Counted from the stretch's first letter, positions 13,201 through 24,797 are shown. The stretch: DNA of 64,000 nucleotides from Gordius sp. MW1 (GCA_964036665.1 OZ038530.1:19676001-19740000); one strand, 5' to 3'. Program-made: numbers and translations. The notes: generated by a model from the letters alone, not told the origin.

Positions 13201-16200
13201 CGCAGATTGTGGGATAAGGAGCGGATTTTGTGATCAATGCGTCAAAGCATCCAGCAAGGTAATTTTTAATTTTATTACTTTTTTGTTGTTATAAATTAAA
13301 ATAGTTTATTGATACATGGGCGTAGCCAAGGGGGAGGGGGGTAGAGAGAGGCGGCTGCTCCCCCTTTAAATCCAAAAATTTGTTGAAATATGTTCATTTT
13401 GCCTCTCCCTAGATCATTATTGCCCCCTCTAATGTTAGTGTTGGTTACGCCCTTGATTTGTGATTATAATCCAAAAAGAGTTACAAAGAATATCTCTTCA
13501 TCTTCCTCTTTTAAAAAGAGGCCAGCAATCCAAAATGGATTTCTAAATTAAATTTTGTATTAAAATTGACATTGATTGTTATAATAAACAATTAAAATGC
13601 GGCTGAATATTTAGAAGGAGGGAATCGTCTGCCTATTTCTTTGAAAAATGCCAACGCCATTTTTTAAAAAGTTCCTTAACTATGAGCTAAGGATTTTTTG
13701 ATTGGAATGGTTAAAGGTGTTTTGACAGCCCTAATCTTAATTAGCTATAACTCCTGTTGTAATTGTAAAAGATTCACCTTTCCAACATAAAACGCATAAT
13801 TGGCAATTTTTATTTAGTCAAGTTATTTAGTTAGATGGGGTTTATAACGTGAGGGAGTTAGAGTTTACATTGTCGAGCCTAAAATTTACCATTTTTTAAA
13901 TGAATTTTAACATGAAAAATAAATTTAAGTGATGATATAATTTAATGATGTCACCCAGAAATCACAAGTTTATTTTAAGTAATATAAAAAGTTAGATTTT
14001 TTAAGTCACGGATATTTGTCGTAATTAATTATATATTAAACATTTAAAATGGTTCTAGTGTTATTACTGTTCCGCCGATCGCATATGCAGACCCTACCCG
14101 TACAAGCAAGGCTTTCCCACCCTAGCCGGCGAGTGCTCTTTACGAGAAGCTCATTGGGCCACTTGTTCAAGTAAATTTCATCATACTTTAACGACTTTAA
14201 CACACGCTACAAAACCCTTTTTTCTACAGAATTTTAAGCTATTTTGATGTTAAGCAACCATTTCTATGATGTAGTAATATACTTTTCGTATCCTAGTCTC
14301 TCCTAGTGAATCCGAATTTTTACACTGGCTAAAATAAGTGGTTTTTGTATATGAAGAAACTTTAGTTCAGTTGCTGATTTCAATAAACAATTTTTTTGTC
14401 ATGTATTTATAAAAACTCATAAGCGAAAACTTTCTTTAACTTTTGGGCAGGGACTTCGAACTACTTTTTACGTTATAGTTGTGGACTAAAATCACATTAA
14501 ACTTAATAAATTGCATAGCAATTAATAAGAGTCGCTATTATAATTGTATGGATAGAAAGGGAGTCAATTTCTTTTTCCCTCCTTTAAGTTTTACTTTTAC
14601 TCTACTTTTTGTGCGCAACACCTACATTACTTACTTGTTCGAGGGCGTTATAAATTGATTGAAAAGCGCTAGGAAACCTAAATTTTGTTTGTTCCGCCCC
14701 CTCTTTTCACATTTTATATTCCTCCCTTCCCCTCCCCTTTTTTGAGGTCTGATTTGATTTACTACTGACTCTAATTATACCGCCTCGATACCTGCAACGG
14801 GGTTGTGGGGGGGGGGGTGAGAAGAGCTCTGCAAATTGGATTTTCTTGGGCCCGAGCCCGGCCAGAGTCCGGAATGCTTTTTTTGGCCCGCTCTGAGCCT
14901 CAGCCCCACCCGATTTTTGTGTTTGGATATATTTTAAATTTAAAATTTATTTGCCATATAAATAATGTAGAAGGGACTTGATTGTTATTGTTCTTAATTT
15001 AAAACAAGGACAAGTTTAGAAAAAAGATCCACTTTCTTTTGCTACAATTTATTGAACTAATTTGAGCAAAGCAATAGCTAGTGCTAAACTCATCTGTCGG
15101 CCTAGCGTTTTTAACTGCAAAATGGCTGTTTTAATTTAATGGAAAGTGAAAATAGTTAAAAGTTTTTCCTATGATCTCAGCAAAGTTTGGAGGAAATCGA
15201 AAACCTCCCTTTCTATTATCCTGCAAATTTTTCCCCTAAATGTTAGTCGGATTGCTTTGTTTATTCAGCTTCGAATAAGGAGTCTTTATTTTATCTCGCA
15301 TCTTCCTTTCTACATCCCAATTCGTCGCAGTTTAACGCTTAAAAATGCCTTGACAACCTTGACACCCATTCGCTAAAATATATAAGCATTTTTAGAAGAA
15401 ATTAAGTATTAAGGTAGGGAGGGGGGGTTGATGACAAATAGTTCGAAACAAAGGAATTGTAATTGTAGTGCCAAATTTTGGATAAGGTAGCGTTCAATCC
15501 CAACTGGGGTATGATTAGTTTAGTGCTTATGCTGTCAAGTTAATAATAGAACCTTTTAAATTTCTTGAATTTAACGGTACGTCTTTTTTAAATTGTTAGC
15601 GTGACTCGTTATACCTCTGACAAATCGATTTTAAAGCAAGGCACAGGTTGCAATTTTATTTATTGAATTGAGTGGGAAGTGACTATGCTTTTCGCAACAT
15701 TAACGGACTCACTCTAATTTAAAATTGGGGGGGTGGGGGGGGGTGGGGTTCATGGGCGTAGCCAGGGGGTGGCAGGGAGGGGCGGCTGCTCCCCTCTAAA
15801 TCCATAAATTCGTCAAAATTTAATATTCAATCAAGGCTTAAAATTTAAAAAAAATGTTTTGCCCCTCCCCAAAACGTTATTGCCCCCCCCCCTCTAGTTA
15901 CAATCCTGGCTACACTCATGGTGGGGTTAGATAAATTTAAAATTCCATATGTAAAATACTAATTTCTTTTTCTTTATCGTGTACCCATACACGAAGAATG
16001 AAGTTAGCGTATCCGGAGATACAAGTATACAAAGACTAAGCCAGATGTTTACTTTGTTTGTAAAAGGTATAGACGCCGCCGCCACACGTCTCTCCTTTTC
16101 TAATTAAGTTTAGTACGCATATTAAATCCCCCCCCCGACGCGCTGATATTATTTATTTTATCCCCATATATGATTGTGTATCACTGATAATATGCCTGAG

Positions 16201-19200
16201 TCATTATGATAGTACGGGGAGACCTTTCAGATATTAATTAATTTATTCTTGGTTGTATTTGTGTAATAGAAATAAAGTTTATACACAAGAGAGATTTTAG
16301 TTTAATAATACGACATTTTACCGGGGAGAAGGTTGGTTTTCCCCGGCCCCCTATCATCCAGTAAAATCTCCCCAATATATCTCTAAAAACTCCCCAATAT
16401 ATTCTAAATGACCTATCCCCCTTTTCATCAATTTAATCCTGCCACGAATATTCTTCCCAAGTTATTCTGGGTCCAACAAGTTTTTAATCATATCACATAA
16501 AAATGCTTGGATATGAAATTCTTAAAAATTTTTAGTTTAATTTTTTTATAAATTTTGCGAAAGCTTTAATAAGTATGGGATGATGTTCCTTTTTGAACAA
16601 CCTTAGACTAACTAAACAATTTTGTTTTGAGATTTAATACATATTGCATCCTTTAAATAAAAATTTTTAAAAATTTTAATTACCCTAAATAAATTTATTT
16701 AAACTTAAATATCGTTCTATGCCCGTCTCTCCCTAAGTAAAATGTTTTGAAACTGTACTAGGTAAAAAAACAATATTTTTGGCAAGCCGAACATACAGTA
16801 ATGACAATTGACGATGATTCATATTTTTCAAAAGTGAGATTTTTCATATCCTCCCAACGCAACGCGCACTTTTAATGGCCGAGCTGGTGTGTTGTTATTT
16901 CCGGGTTTACTAAAGTAATTTCCCATTCGCCAAAAAAGCCATTATATATTGCTCCCTGCCCTCCCCCCTTCCACTTTTCACCATCGAATGAGGCAAGGTA
17001 ATTATGGCTTTAGCTCCCCTGTCCCCCTCCTACCTGCTTTTACCTCTTCGTATGCAAAATATCGCGACAACTCTAATTTTGGTGACAACTACTTTTGTGG
17101 GAATTGTACTTTTCAATCTTGACGGTCTTTGATCTGGACATTTTTTACCCTGCCCCTTCCTGCATATATTTACGTTAGACTCGAGTAGTGTTGCACACAC
17201 GGCTGGGTTTTGTTTGGCCGACGTTTGGTTTTCAGTCTACTAAACATAAACTGACCAAAGATTTTTTGGTCAGTTTTTGTTAGTCGACCTCAAGGCTTGG
17301 TCGTAAATTGAAAAACGACCAGATTCGACCCCCTGTCTTAGTTGAACAAAAGGGCGACCAAACAAAACCCAGCCGTTTTTGCAACACTAGACGTGAAATT
17401 GAAATCTATTTTAATCCATGCAACATCGATGTGGTACTCATTTATAAAGCTACTTTGGAAAAAGTTTGAGAGTTAAAAGTTTAGGTTGGTTGTATTGGAA
17501 GAGCGACGTAAATGCGCGTCTCATTTGAGATAATTTAAGCAGGGGTGAAATGAATTAGTTTGGATGAGAAGCTGTTTTTCACGCTCCGACGACAAATAAA
17601 TGTTAAGCCCTAGGCGATTCCCCCGCATTTATTATCATCTTTCTTTAAGTTGGAAAATACAATTTCGATGTCATAAAGTTTAAATCGGCATCATGCAGTG
17701 CCAAATTCTCGGGGCTTTTTCAAATTATGTCCAAAAATTATTATGCTCGTAGTTTAAGATTAGATTTAGGCGCGTAGCCAGGAATTTCACGAGGCGGGGG
17801 AAATCTGGCAAAAAAAATTTTACGACGCAATTATGTTTTTAGGTTTTTATAAGTGTCTTAAAGTCTTTGATGTAACTTAACTATATTATTTTAATCCATT
17901 TAATTTAGTTATTAATTAAAAAACAGGGGAGGGGGGAATTCCCCCCCCCCCCCTATTTACGCCACTAATTAGATTTAAGCATGCTTACCCTATGATAAGT
18001 GCATCAAGTTATTAGTTAAGATGAAATAAAGATAATTTTCCCCTATTTATAAGAACTTAGTGTAAAATGACAAAGTATTTTTTGAGGTTTTCATTATCAC
18101 GTATCGAGGTTGAATCTGAATGTGTTATGTATCGACCATTGGTTTGCTTCAAAACAAACTGAGAAGTAATATTTTATTTGCTCAGCAAACAATGGCGTGA
18201 AAAAGAAAGACCTTCGCTAATGAAAATTTTGTACAAAATGCTAACACTTAAGTTGTAATGTGCGTTATAGGCTGCATTGCTCGTCCCGCTTCAGCAGCCT
18301 TCCAAATCATTTCGACAATATGGCAATTGTCCTCCATCAAGGATCTCTTAGTTTTTTGCTCCACTTGTTTCCCCTCGGTTTAGGATAAACCTTACATCAT
18401 TGCATCATTGTAATGATGTAATTCTGCGCGGCTAGAGTATTATTCAGAAGAAAGGGAATTTCCCAAAATAGAAAAATAAAGGATTTCTTAATGTCCCATT
18501 ATATATGAATTCGAAAGTGGAGGGGGGGGGATCAGTTTTTTTATTGTAGGAAAAGTTTTTATTTAACTGTACTTTAGTTTGCATTATTTTTCGTTAAATC
18601 ACCTTTGTATCGTCTTCGTCGGCAAGGATTGGCTTTGCTCTGCTAAAATAAATCAAATTGATTGATTTGGTAAATCAATGTTGCCGTGCGTGTCTCCTTT
18701 ATCGGACATTATAAGAGGATAATTGGATGATCTTCTTGTTTGGCCCGTGTTTTAAATGACCTCATTCCGCATTGCACGATATTTGCCTTTCTTTATACGG
18801 CTTCTTTTCGCGACAATATGGGCGAGCGCTCTCCTTACAGTCCTACTGCCCCCGATATTTATTTATTAAAATTATTGATTTGTTTGTTTCACACACAATC
18901 GCGATATGGTTGATTGATTTATCATGCCCATGGCTTTTGCATCCTCCTCGTCCTCTTTCCTTAAAAAGCAAAAATTGCTTGAATGACCTGTCATAATTTT
19001 ATTAATAAGTATTTTAACGAAATGATGTTTAAGTTATTGAAATGCTAAAATTATAATTTCTCAACAAAGATTAGTTAGTTTAATTGAGGTTTAAAGTTAA
19101 ATTTTGCCAAAAGAAATTGTCCTCTATTGTTTGAATGGGATGGGGAATGTTTGGATACTTTGAGTAGGAAAGTAATGGATTTTTGAGTGCCTGAATGACC

Positions 19201-22200
19201 TCAGACAATTTTTATTAGTTTCCACTTTATTTAATTTGATAAGTTTTGCAAATTAAATAGACCTCTTATTATTTACTTCTTGATTGTGTTGTAATATATA
19301 TATTAAATGTGCATGTGATTATACAAAATTAAATTGTTAACCAGATTCTGTTAGCTCTATTTCGTTATGATCAGACCACTGAAATATTTGTTCAAATCAT
19401 GAATTTTTAACTAAATTACACCTTGCATTGTGATAATAAGTTAATTGACCATGGTTAATTTAACAAATATTATTTTTAAAAATGACCCGGTGATGTGTGG
19501 AGAGCTTTAAAAATAAAAATATACACCTTACGTTTTTGACTAATTACAATCTCGATACTCTATTGGCTCCTGGCTATGTTCCCTTTAAAAATATAGGTAA
19601 TACATTACACTTGAAAAACATCTTTGACCATTAATCTCAAGTTACTATTGTTATATAACATTTTGTATAAACCTCACTTTTTCTTCCCATTTTTAGTTCC
19701 GCTCTCCACCATCATTATAATCGGGGTCGTGATCCTTTGCATCCTCCTTTCCGCCATCTTCAGTTGTCTTTGCTGTTGTTGTGGTTGGTGTTGCTGTTAA
19801 CAACTCGCCGGGGACCATCAAAAATAACGCTAACCGAAAATAGCGCCCAAAAAGATACAATATGTAAAGCAGACGATTTATTATGAGTGTGTATACCGCC
19901 GCCAAACGACTGTTGGAACTCATTTATCTCTCACCTTTTTACTACCTAGGCCACTTAAATTGGGATTGCGTATATCAAATTGTGACACCGTCATTCATTT
20001 AAATAACGGTGTTACAATTTTTATACACTTTTGGTCGTAATGTTTTGACTTAAATACCCGCATCCTTCCAATCAAAACACGAGCATTTTTACATCCTCTC
20101 AACTCCATACCACTCCGCCCGCGCTTTAAACTGTTTCAAGATTTTCCTTTTATACCTTAATGTTCATTTTAATTTTTATTCGTTCCCAATGGTTGTACAC
20201 TTTTACAGCGATGCATCACCTATCATTCATTGCATCTTCTTTATACCCAAATTCACTCCAACACTCTGCATATTTATTTAGTACATGTCCCTCTATTACT
20301 TATTCTTTGTTACCATTTCTATAATTCAACGGGTAAGATGTCGCAAAAATCGATAATTGAAATTATGTCATACCCCTTTTGTTTATTTGCACCGCTTTAG
20401 CTACTACTGCGCTTTATATCAAAACCTCGTATTTGATTTGAAATAAATAAGGTTTATAGAGGTTACAAGACGTTACTTACACGACACAACCTATCACTCT
20501 TTCTCCTAAAAAAGCCCTTCTTACAACAACGCCATTAATAATATATTTACTTTTAAATAACCGCCGCGTTGCCTTAATTCTTTTTCCATATATGATGCCT
20601 GTTTACTTGATAAATATCGATTTTGTAAACCTCTAGAGGTTTGACACGCCCCCACCTTCAACCATTTTAAACCTTTATTATTGTACGCTTGATTTAATTA
20701 ATAACATATAATTGTTTCGTGCCTCTGCCCCCACCAAAATTACTGTTTCATCCCACAAAAGCCAACGTTTTTTTGTCTTTTGAATATTAATATCACTAGA
20801 TATATTATTATGCGACTGCCGTTAGTTGTTTCTCCTATAGCACAGAAATAAACACCCCTCTGCCCATTTATCCTACCTATTTTAATCGAAAACCTAATTT
20901 ATGTATTATTCAATTCAAATCAATTTTTCTCATTTTAATCTACCTAACCTACCTATACGTCTTTACAATATACATGATATTTCTCCTAATAAAAATATGC
21001 ATAGGAATTGCCACATCCTTTTTTATACCAACATCCTATTTTTTTGAAACGCGCGTCTCTTTTTAATGTATACATTTAAACATTTTATCTGATATACGAA
21101 TAAATGTCAAAGTAATCTGTGTTGATTCGAGCCGCCTTCTTGTATAAATGATTTATTGAGGTCTAATTAATTTTCTTAAAAAAACACAAGATTTTATTGA
21201 ATTCAAAAATAAATTAACTGCCTTAAACTCTTAAAGAAAGTGTGTGCAAGTTAAAAACTAAAATTTTCAGTAACAATTATACAATGAACCCTTAATATAT
21301 ATCAGCTAACGCATCCTTTATCACAAAGATTTAACATTTTTAGCTGAAAATATACGTTGGCTTGATTAAATAGTTATTAATTTTTTTTTCGGGAATAGAT
21401 AAATTTTTATTTTTTCGAATTAATGAAATTTTAGTAACCTCCTAAGTTTATTACACCTTTTTGTCCTATTTACTCGATAAATATAACTTTTTAAAAATCA
21501 TTTAATAAAATCTTTCAATAGTGAACTTGCTCACGTTGGTCATACTGATTGGAATTGGCATTGGATTAGTGGTTTTATCCTTTTTATCTTGCTGTTGCTG
21601 GTGTTGGATACGGAAAAGAAGAAATAATCAGAGAGAGTACAATTAATTTTATTATTTTAAAAATTTCAGGGATTCAATTGCATCTATAACTATTAGCAAT
21701 ATGCTAGAAATTTTAAAAAAACGTTCCTTTTATATTATGTTCATAAAGGAATTTTCCACCTTAAAAAATATTAAAATTGCAAAATTTTAATGGTGAACGA
21801 ATCAAGCAATTTATCTTACAAAATTTTTGTTTTTAAAATTCTATATTACACCTAAGTCATTTGTTTAAGTAAATTATGCTTCCTATCGAAAGACCTTGTA
21901 ATGAGGATTTTACCTCTAAAATCGCGGAAGTTTGGTATCTTCTTTTTAAATTTTTTTCACATTTTATAGCAAAGTAAACTTCAAAGTTAAATATTTTTTC
22001 TCCTTAAAATCTTTTTTCTCTGTAGCTTTGTAACAGAAATCTCATACTGATCGGTATCAAATTGTAAGAGTTATAAGTGGCTATAAAAATAGCCATGGGC
22101 GTAGCCAAGGGGTTGCAGGGAGTTCGGCTATCCCCCTTTAAAGCCAAAAAATTGATACAATTATAGCTAAAGTTTTTTTTAAATTATCATTTTACCCCTC

Positions 22201-22635
22201 CCTGAATTATTATTGCCCCCCTTTAATTCCAATCCTGGCTACGCCCATGTAATGGTTATTTTAACATTGTAAGATTTATTTACTCGACTCGTTTTTTAAT
22301 ACATACCTATTTTGAAATGAATAGCTGGCAAAGATTGGAAGAAAAACAGCAAAGGGATAAAGAAGAGAGAATAGCTAGGAATGCCGAGAAGTATGGGTTT
22401 CAAACCATCAATTTTATCAGTTTTTTGTACAAAAATTTCGACTTTAATATTTGTTACTTTTTAATAGGCAAGAAGAGAGAAAAGCTAAGTGGGATGGCAT
22501 GAGACAAAAATATGGTATAATTTTCATTTGCAACTAAATTTTATTTACAAGTTCATTTACAAACTATTTTATTTGTATATTATTCATTTTACAATGTGTT
22601 TGTTTATAGGTTTAGCTAAGAATGAGGAAGAATAA
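4201..22635 (+). CDS. PTTG1IP: PTTG1IP-like type I membrane protein, 7 coding exons plus one alternative exon
   Basis: Exons: 4201-4276, 13182-13258, 14059-14170, 21522-21636 (4B), 22325-22390, 22468-22514, 22610-22635; alternative exon 4A at 19697-19800. All junctions are GT-AG and all phases agree (1,0,1,2,2,1). The product is about 165 residues: a hydrophobic signal peptide, a PSI-type extracellular domain with the Cys order C-x6-C-x2-C ... C-x2-C-x5-C ... C-x9-C, a membrane span, a CCCWCW cluster, basic residues, then a charged Glu/Arg/Lys helix ending KYG-LAKNEEE. Human PTTG1IP (about 180 residues) has the same order and ends with QEERRAE...IRKKYGL. In vertebrates the protein binds securin and affects its nuclear entry; that role here is inference. 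Reading frame and domain order are seen directly. The 5' UTR is not defined. Confidence 0.87.
5407..5590. repeat. Polypurine block and hairpin start of composite repeat, copy 2
   Basis: gggccttcggccc hairpin, then about 65 bp of nearly pure GGGGAAGGGA purine repeats, then ctatgcaatttatgggcgag and tgcctatagggggtatta. It lies in intron 1. Confidence 0.75.
5640..6060 (-). repeat. tRNA-derived SINE-like repeat
   Basis: A tRNA-like head (5811-5881, minus) is followed by a poly-A/T-rich stretch and the motif gtcagtagccagcggncggtc, at 5725-5750 and again at 5970-5995. The same motif forms the core of the neighbouring tandem arrays, so head and arrays are probably related. Confidence 0.55.
5811..5881 (-). 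repeat. tRNA-His-like SINE head (pseudo-tRNA)
   Basis: Minus strand GCCAGCATGGTATAGTGG holds an A box and GGTTCAAGTC a B box at correct spacing, and TTGTGAA sits where the anticodon loop should be (GTG, His). The 5' acceptor heptamer GCCAGCA has no matching TGCTGGC at the 3' side, so this is a tRNA-derived promoter head and not a working tRNA gene. Confidence 0.65.
6605..8232. repeat. Composite tandem-repeat cluster, copy 2
   Basis: Same unit order as 1600-3065, with extra 130-bp units. It ends in a pure ggacgac microsatellite (8153-8198) and cccataaattgcatagcaat. From the end of the 130-bp units onward it parallels copy 1 at an offset near 5.14 kb. It lies in intron 1. Confidence 0.85.
8153..8198. 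repeat. GGACGAC microsatellite
   Basis: About six tandem acggacg units precede the hairpin end of the composite repeat. The copies at 3005, 49660 and 52100 have ggaca variants. Confidence 0.8.
9251..9596. mobile_element. Family B palindromic MITE, interrupted
   Basis: Outer parts are tgtcgtaaaaacggcggag and aaacccagccttttttacga. It is split by a separate insertion at 9361-9506. Confidence 0.65.
9361..9506. mobile_element. hAT end-type insertion (gcaggtctcta family) inside family B MITE
   Basis: Repeated cccgacccg motifs end in cccgtgcaggtctcta, the terminal repeat of the hAT at 23275-24360. Flanking cctctt/cctcta may be a decayed target duplication. Confidence 0.55.
10344..10678. mobile_element. 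Family C MITE, 335 bp, long terminal inverted repeats
   Basis: Left end gggcttgccttaatatca; right end ccgatattaagacaagccc. The interior matches 53545-53894 over its whole length (for example ctaaatatcctattcaattt). Confidence 0.75.
11170..11447. mobile_element. Degenerate hAT of the tagagacctgcacggg family
   Basis: It starts in cccgacccgagcccggcccc and ends cgtcccgtgcaggactcta. No coding remains seen. Confidence 0.45.
11744..11765. repeat. (CT)n microsatellite
   Basis: Perfect ct dinucleotide run, about 11 units. Confidence 0.85.
12426..12572. mobile_element. Fold-back repeat with ctcgccgaaa ends
   Basis: Left ctcgccgaaacaggggaca and right gggggacattattttcggcg are inverted, with the nested pair aatgtcccccagct / agctgggggacatt inside. 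Confidence 0.6.
13182..13258 (+). CDS. PTTG1IP: PTTG1IP-like exon 2: first half of PSI domain
   Basis: It encodes IKNVYDIADCGIRSGFCDQC, giving the first three PSI cysteines (C-x6-C-x2-C), as in human C-SQNTNKT-C-EE-C. Acceptor TTTTAG, donor GTAATT. It joins exon 1 in phase 1 and leaves in phase 0. Confidence 0.85.
13315..13453. mobile_element. Family A hAT MITE
   Basis: Ends catgggcgtagccaagggg and ggttacgcccttg; interior gcctctccctagatcattat is family-typical. Confidence 0.75.
14059..14170 (+). CDS. PTTG1IP: PTTG1IP-like exon 3: second half of PSI domain
   Basis: It starts right after TTCTAG with CYYCSADRICRPYPYKQGF and goes on to GECSLREAHWATCS. This gives C-x2-C-x5-C, then C-x9-C with the conserved W before the last Cys (human CLWCNTNKAC...C-KLSSARWGV-C). 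Donor GTAAAT. It leaves in phase 1, so it can join either exon 4A or 4B. Confidence 0.86.
14508..14530. repeat. Isolated hairpin end aattgcatagcaatta
   Basis: One aattgcatagcaattaat copy outside the clusters, without the ggac tract. It may be a truncated copy or the target. Confidence 0.4.
15751..15920. mobile_element. Family A hAT MITE
   Basis: Ends catgggcgtagccaggggg and cctggctacactcatg. Confidence 0.75.
17186..17389. mobile_element. Family B palindromic MITE
   Basis: Ends tagtgttgcacacacggctg and cagccgtttttgcaacacta, with inverted gtcgacc-type motifs inside. Confidence 0.8.
17768..17968. mobile_element. Family A-related hAT MITE with 8-bp duplication
   Basis: It is flanked by ttagattt on both sides (17760-17767 and 17969-17976). 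Ends aggcgcgtagccagg and tttacgccact. Confidence 0.75.
19697..19800 (+). CDS. PTTG1IP: PTTG1IP-like alternative exon 4A: membrane span, Cys cluster, stop
   Basis: After a pyrimidine-rich acceptor (CCCATTTTTAG) the phase-1 frame reads IPLSTIIIIGVVILCILLSA, then IFSCLCCCCGWCC and TAA at 19798. This is a second complete membrane-span plus Cys-cluster exon, in the same phase as exon 4B. Read through to its stop it makes a tail-less isoform. A weak internal donor (GTGTTG at 19788) would instead end it in phase 2 and join exon 5 in frame. It is GC-richer than the surrounding intron, which argues for constraint. Expression is not shown. Confidence 0.62.
21522..21636 (+). CDS. PTTG1IP: PTTG1IP-like exon 4B: membrane span and Cys cluster
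   Basis: It encodes MNLLTLVILIGIGIGLVVLS, then FLSCCCWCWIRKRRNNQR. This is a membrane helix, a juxtamembrane Cys cluster and stop-transfer basic residues, as in the human ICCCCCCRRKR stretch. Donor GTACAA is modest but gives phase 2, which exon 5 needs. Confidence 0.83.
22094..22249. mobile_element. Family A hAT MITE
   Basis: Ends catgggcgtagccaagggg and tggctacgcccatg. It lies 75 bp before exon 5 of the PTTG1IP-like gene. Confidence 0.78.
22325..22390 (+). CDS. PTTG1IP: PTTG1IP-like exon 5: charged cytosolic helix
   Basis: It encodes WQRLEEKQQRDKEERIARNA, then E-K. This Glu/Arg/Lys-rich helix matches the human EEKAMREREERRIR region. Acceptor AATAG, donor GTATGG, both phase 2. Confidence 0.82.
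22468..22514 (+). CDS. PTTG1IP: PTTG1IP-like exon 6: conserved tail
   Basis: It encodes QEERKAKWDGMRQKYG, matching human QEERRAEMKTRHDEIRKKYG. Preceded by a 77-nt intron and followed by donor GTATAA. Confidence 0.85.
22610..22635 (+). CDS. PTTG1IP: PTTG1IP-like exon 7: C-terminus and stop
   Basis: It completes the KYG codon and reads LAKNEEE, then TAA at 22633. The vertebrate tail (GLFKEENPYARF) is longer. AATAAA overlaps the stop at 22631 and may be a poly(A) signal. Confidence 0.8.
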
Positions 22636-23025
22636 ATCTTCAAGTGCAATATTTAAAGTCTCCTTTCTACCTTTATTTTACAGCCCTTTACCAATCTAGT
22701 AATATTTCGTAAATAAATTAAAATTGTATAATGACCCTCTATCAAACTGCCCTCTATATGTGTAATACCATTCTTATAACCAAATATTCCCTTTTATTTC
22801 CACCATATATTTTAACATTCCAAATTTGCTCCACTACATGCACCATACTTTTTAATTTATATAATGATAGTATATAGTTTCCACCGTTTTCGGTCGTTAT
22901 TATCTTTACTTATTTTATTATATTCTAGTTAATGTTTAAACGTTTATGTATAAAGCTTTATGAAACTTCAATTATAAAATATTTTATCACCTATAGGCGT
23001 TTAATTACGTGCTATTAATCTATGC

Positions 23026-24789
23026 TAGAAGTGTTTTGATCCGATCCGAGGGGTTTCGAAAAATTTTATATCCATCCGATCCGATCCGAGTTTTTTAAAA
23101 TCTAAATCCGATCCGATCCGAGTTTTTAAATCTAAATCCGATCCGAAATTTTTAAATTAATATTTTACGAACAGAACTTTTTATTGATGATTAAATTAAA
23201 AATACATAAAAATAAGGTAAAGCAATTTTAATAGACCCGAAATAAATATAAAATTTTATTTGACTAATTCCATATAGAGACCTGCACGGGCGGCCCGAAG
23301 CCCGGCCCGGAAAAGCCCGGGCCCGGACGGGCCCGGGCCTTAAATTTTTAGGCTTTAAAATTCCGGGCCGGGCCTAATTTATAAATTATAGGCCCGGCCC
23401 GGAATAATTTAGAAGAGTCTAAGTAGTCTTTTATTCTGTTTAAAACAATCTATTTTCAAAAAATTAATTACAAGTTATTGAATCTGTTAAACACTCATTT
23501 ATTCATTTCGCGCTTATTCTAATATACAAACAATTAAGTATGGAACAAATAAAATCTACTGCTAATAGCTGAAAATTTTCAGAAAGAATTTTATAAAGTA
23601 AAAGAAAATCTTAGAGAAAGAGTGAAGTATGGAAAAGATTATAAGAAAATAAATTTTGTTTTTTGTAAGATTTGCAGGAATATGTTATCCTATAATTCCT
23701 GCTCATCAGGCAATATTTATGTTAGTTTTGATAATGCTTAATATGGAACACCCATCTCCAAAAACATAAATGCTGTAAAGAAGTCCAGGAAAATAAAAAT
23801 TAGACAATTACCTATGCAAGCCATTTTTAACAAAACTTACAAATCCTGCAAAAATCAAAAAAGGTCTCATATCCTCAATAGCCCAATTTTGTTGAATGGA
23901 TATGGCATGAAACATATGAAGAAAGAGGTAGAGGAAAATGAAGTTGACACCAACACAAAGTTAAAGATATGAGAAAAAAAATAAAATTATCGGATTGGTC
24001 GAAAAACCACAGTGGTCATTTCCAGCGCTTAGCGGTCTTGTTTGTAAGATTTTTTCGACACCTGATTTGGCCTCGAGTGAGAGGTGTTTTTCGTCAGCTG
24101 GCCGCATTTATGAAGAGCGGAGAACAAATCTAAAACACGGAAATTTTTGATGCCTGTGTTTTTTGCATCAAAATAATTTTTTATCCATTTATAATTTTTT
24201 TATGTGCGTTTTATTATTTAATAAAAATTTTTTACCAAAATTAAGTTTGATTAAATTCTGCAATTACCAAAATTCCGGGCCGGGCTCGGGCCTTGTTTTT
24301 AAAGATGCTAAAATACGGGCCCGGGCCGGGCCTTAAAAAAATTGATTTTGCAGGTCTCTAATCCCTTATTATCATATAAAAATAATAAAGAATCTAAATT
24401 TTCTGGGTTAATTCGCATTCTTCTTTCTTCTAATGTTCTTCCAGCCACCGAGAAATTTCTTTCCGAAGTGGTAGAGGTAGCAGGTATAGCTAAAACTTTA
24501 TTTGCCAGCTTATAAAGCCTTGGCAGGACTGTTTGATATGAAACCCACCATTTCAGGAAATCTTTTTTTGAATCATATTTGCAATCTTCATTTCAAAGAT
24601 AATTATGAAAAGGTATACTAAAAATTATTAATTCAATTAATTAGAACTTATTATTGTTTATTTTAAATTTGAAAATCCGATCCGATCCGACTAAAATAAT
24701 ATGTTGATCCGATTCGATCCGACTTCCAAAATTACAATGTTGATCGGATCCGAGTTCGGACGGATCGGATTGATCCGTGCACACCTCTG
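23026..24789. mobile_element. hAT element (gatccgatccga family) hosting a nested hAT
   Basis: It is flanked by atctatgc (23018-23025) and atctatga (24790-24797). The ends tagaagtg and cacctctg are imperfect inverted repeats, followed by gatccgatccga motifs on both sides. The middle is taken up by the element at 23275-24360. Confidence 0.7.
23275..24360 (+). mobile_element. Nested hAT element with transposase C-terminal remnant
   Basis: Ends tagagacctgcacgggc and tgcaggtctcta; flanks attccata / atccctta match 6 of 8. At about 24029-24153 the plus strand reads ALSGLVCKIFSTPDLASSER, then CFSSAGRIYEERRTNLKHGN, the hAT dimerisation motif (A-SSERCFS-AG-I--ERR--L). Elsewhere the coding region is decayed. 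Confidence 0.75.
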
Positions 24790-24797
24790 ATCTATGA

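Noticed and set aside
19693-19923. 76-residue minus-strand frame
   Set aside because: Antisense of alternative exon 4A; Thr/Ala codons come from the Cys-cluster complement.
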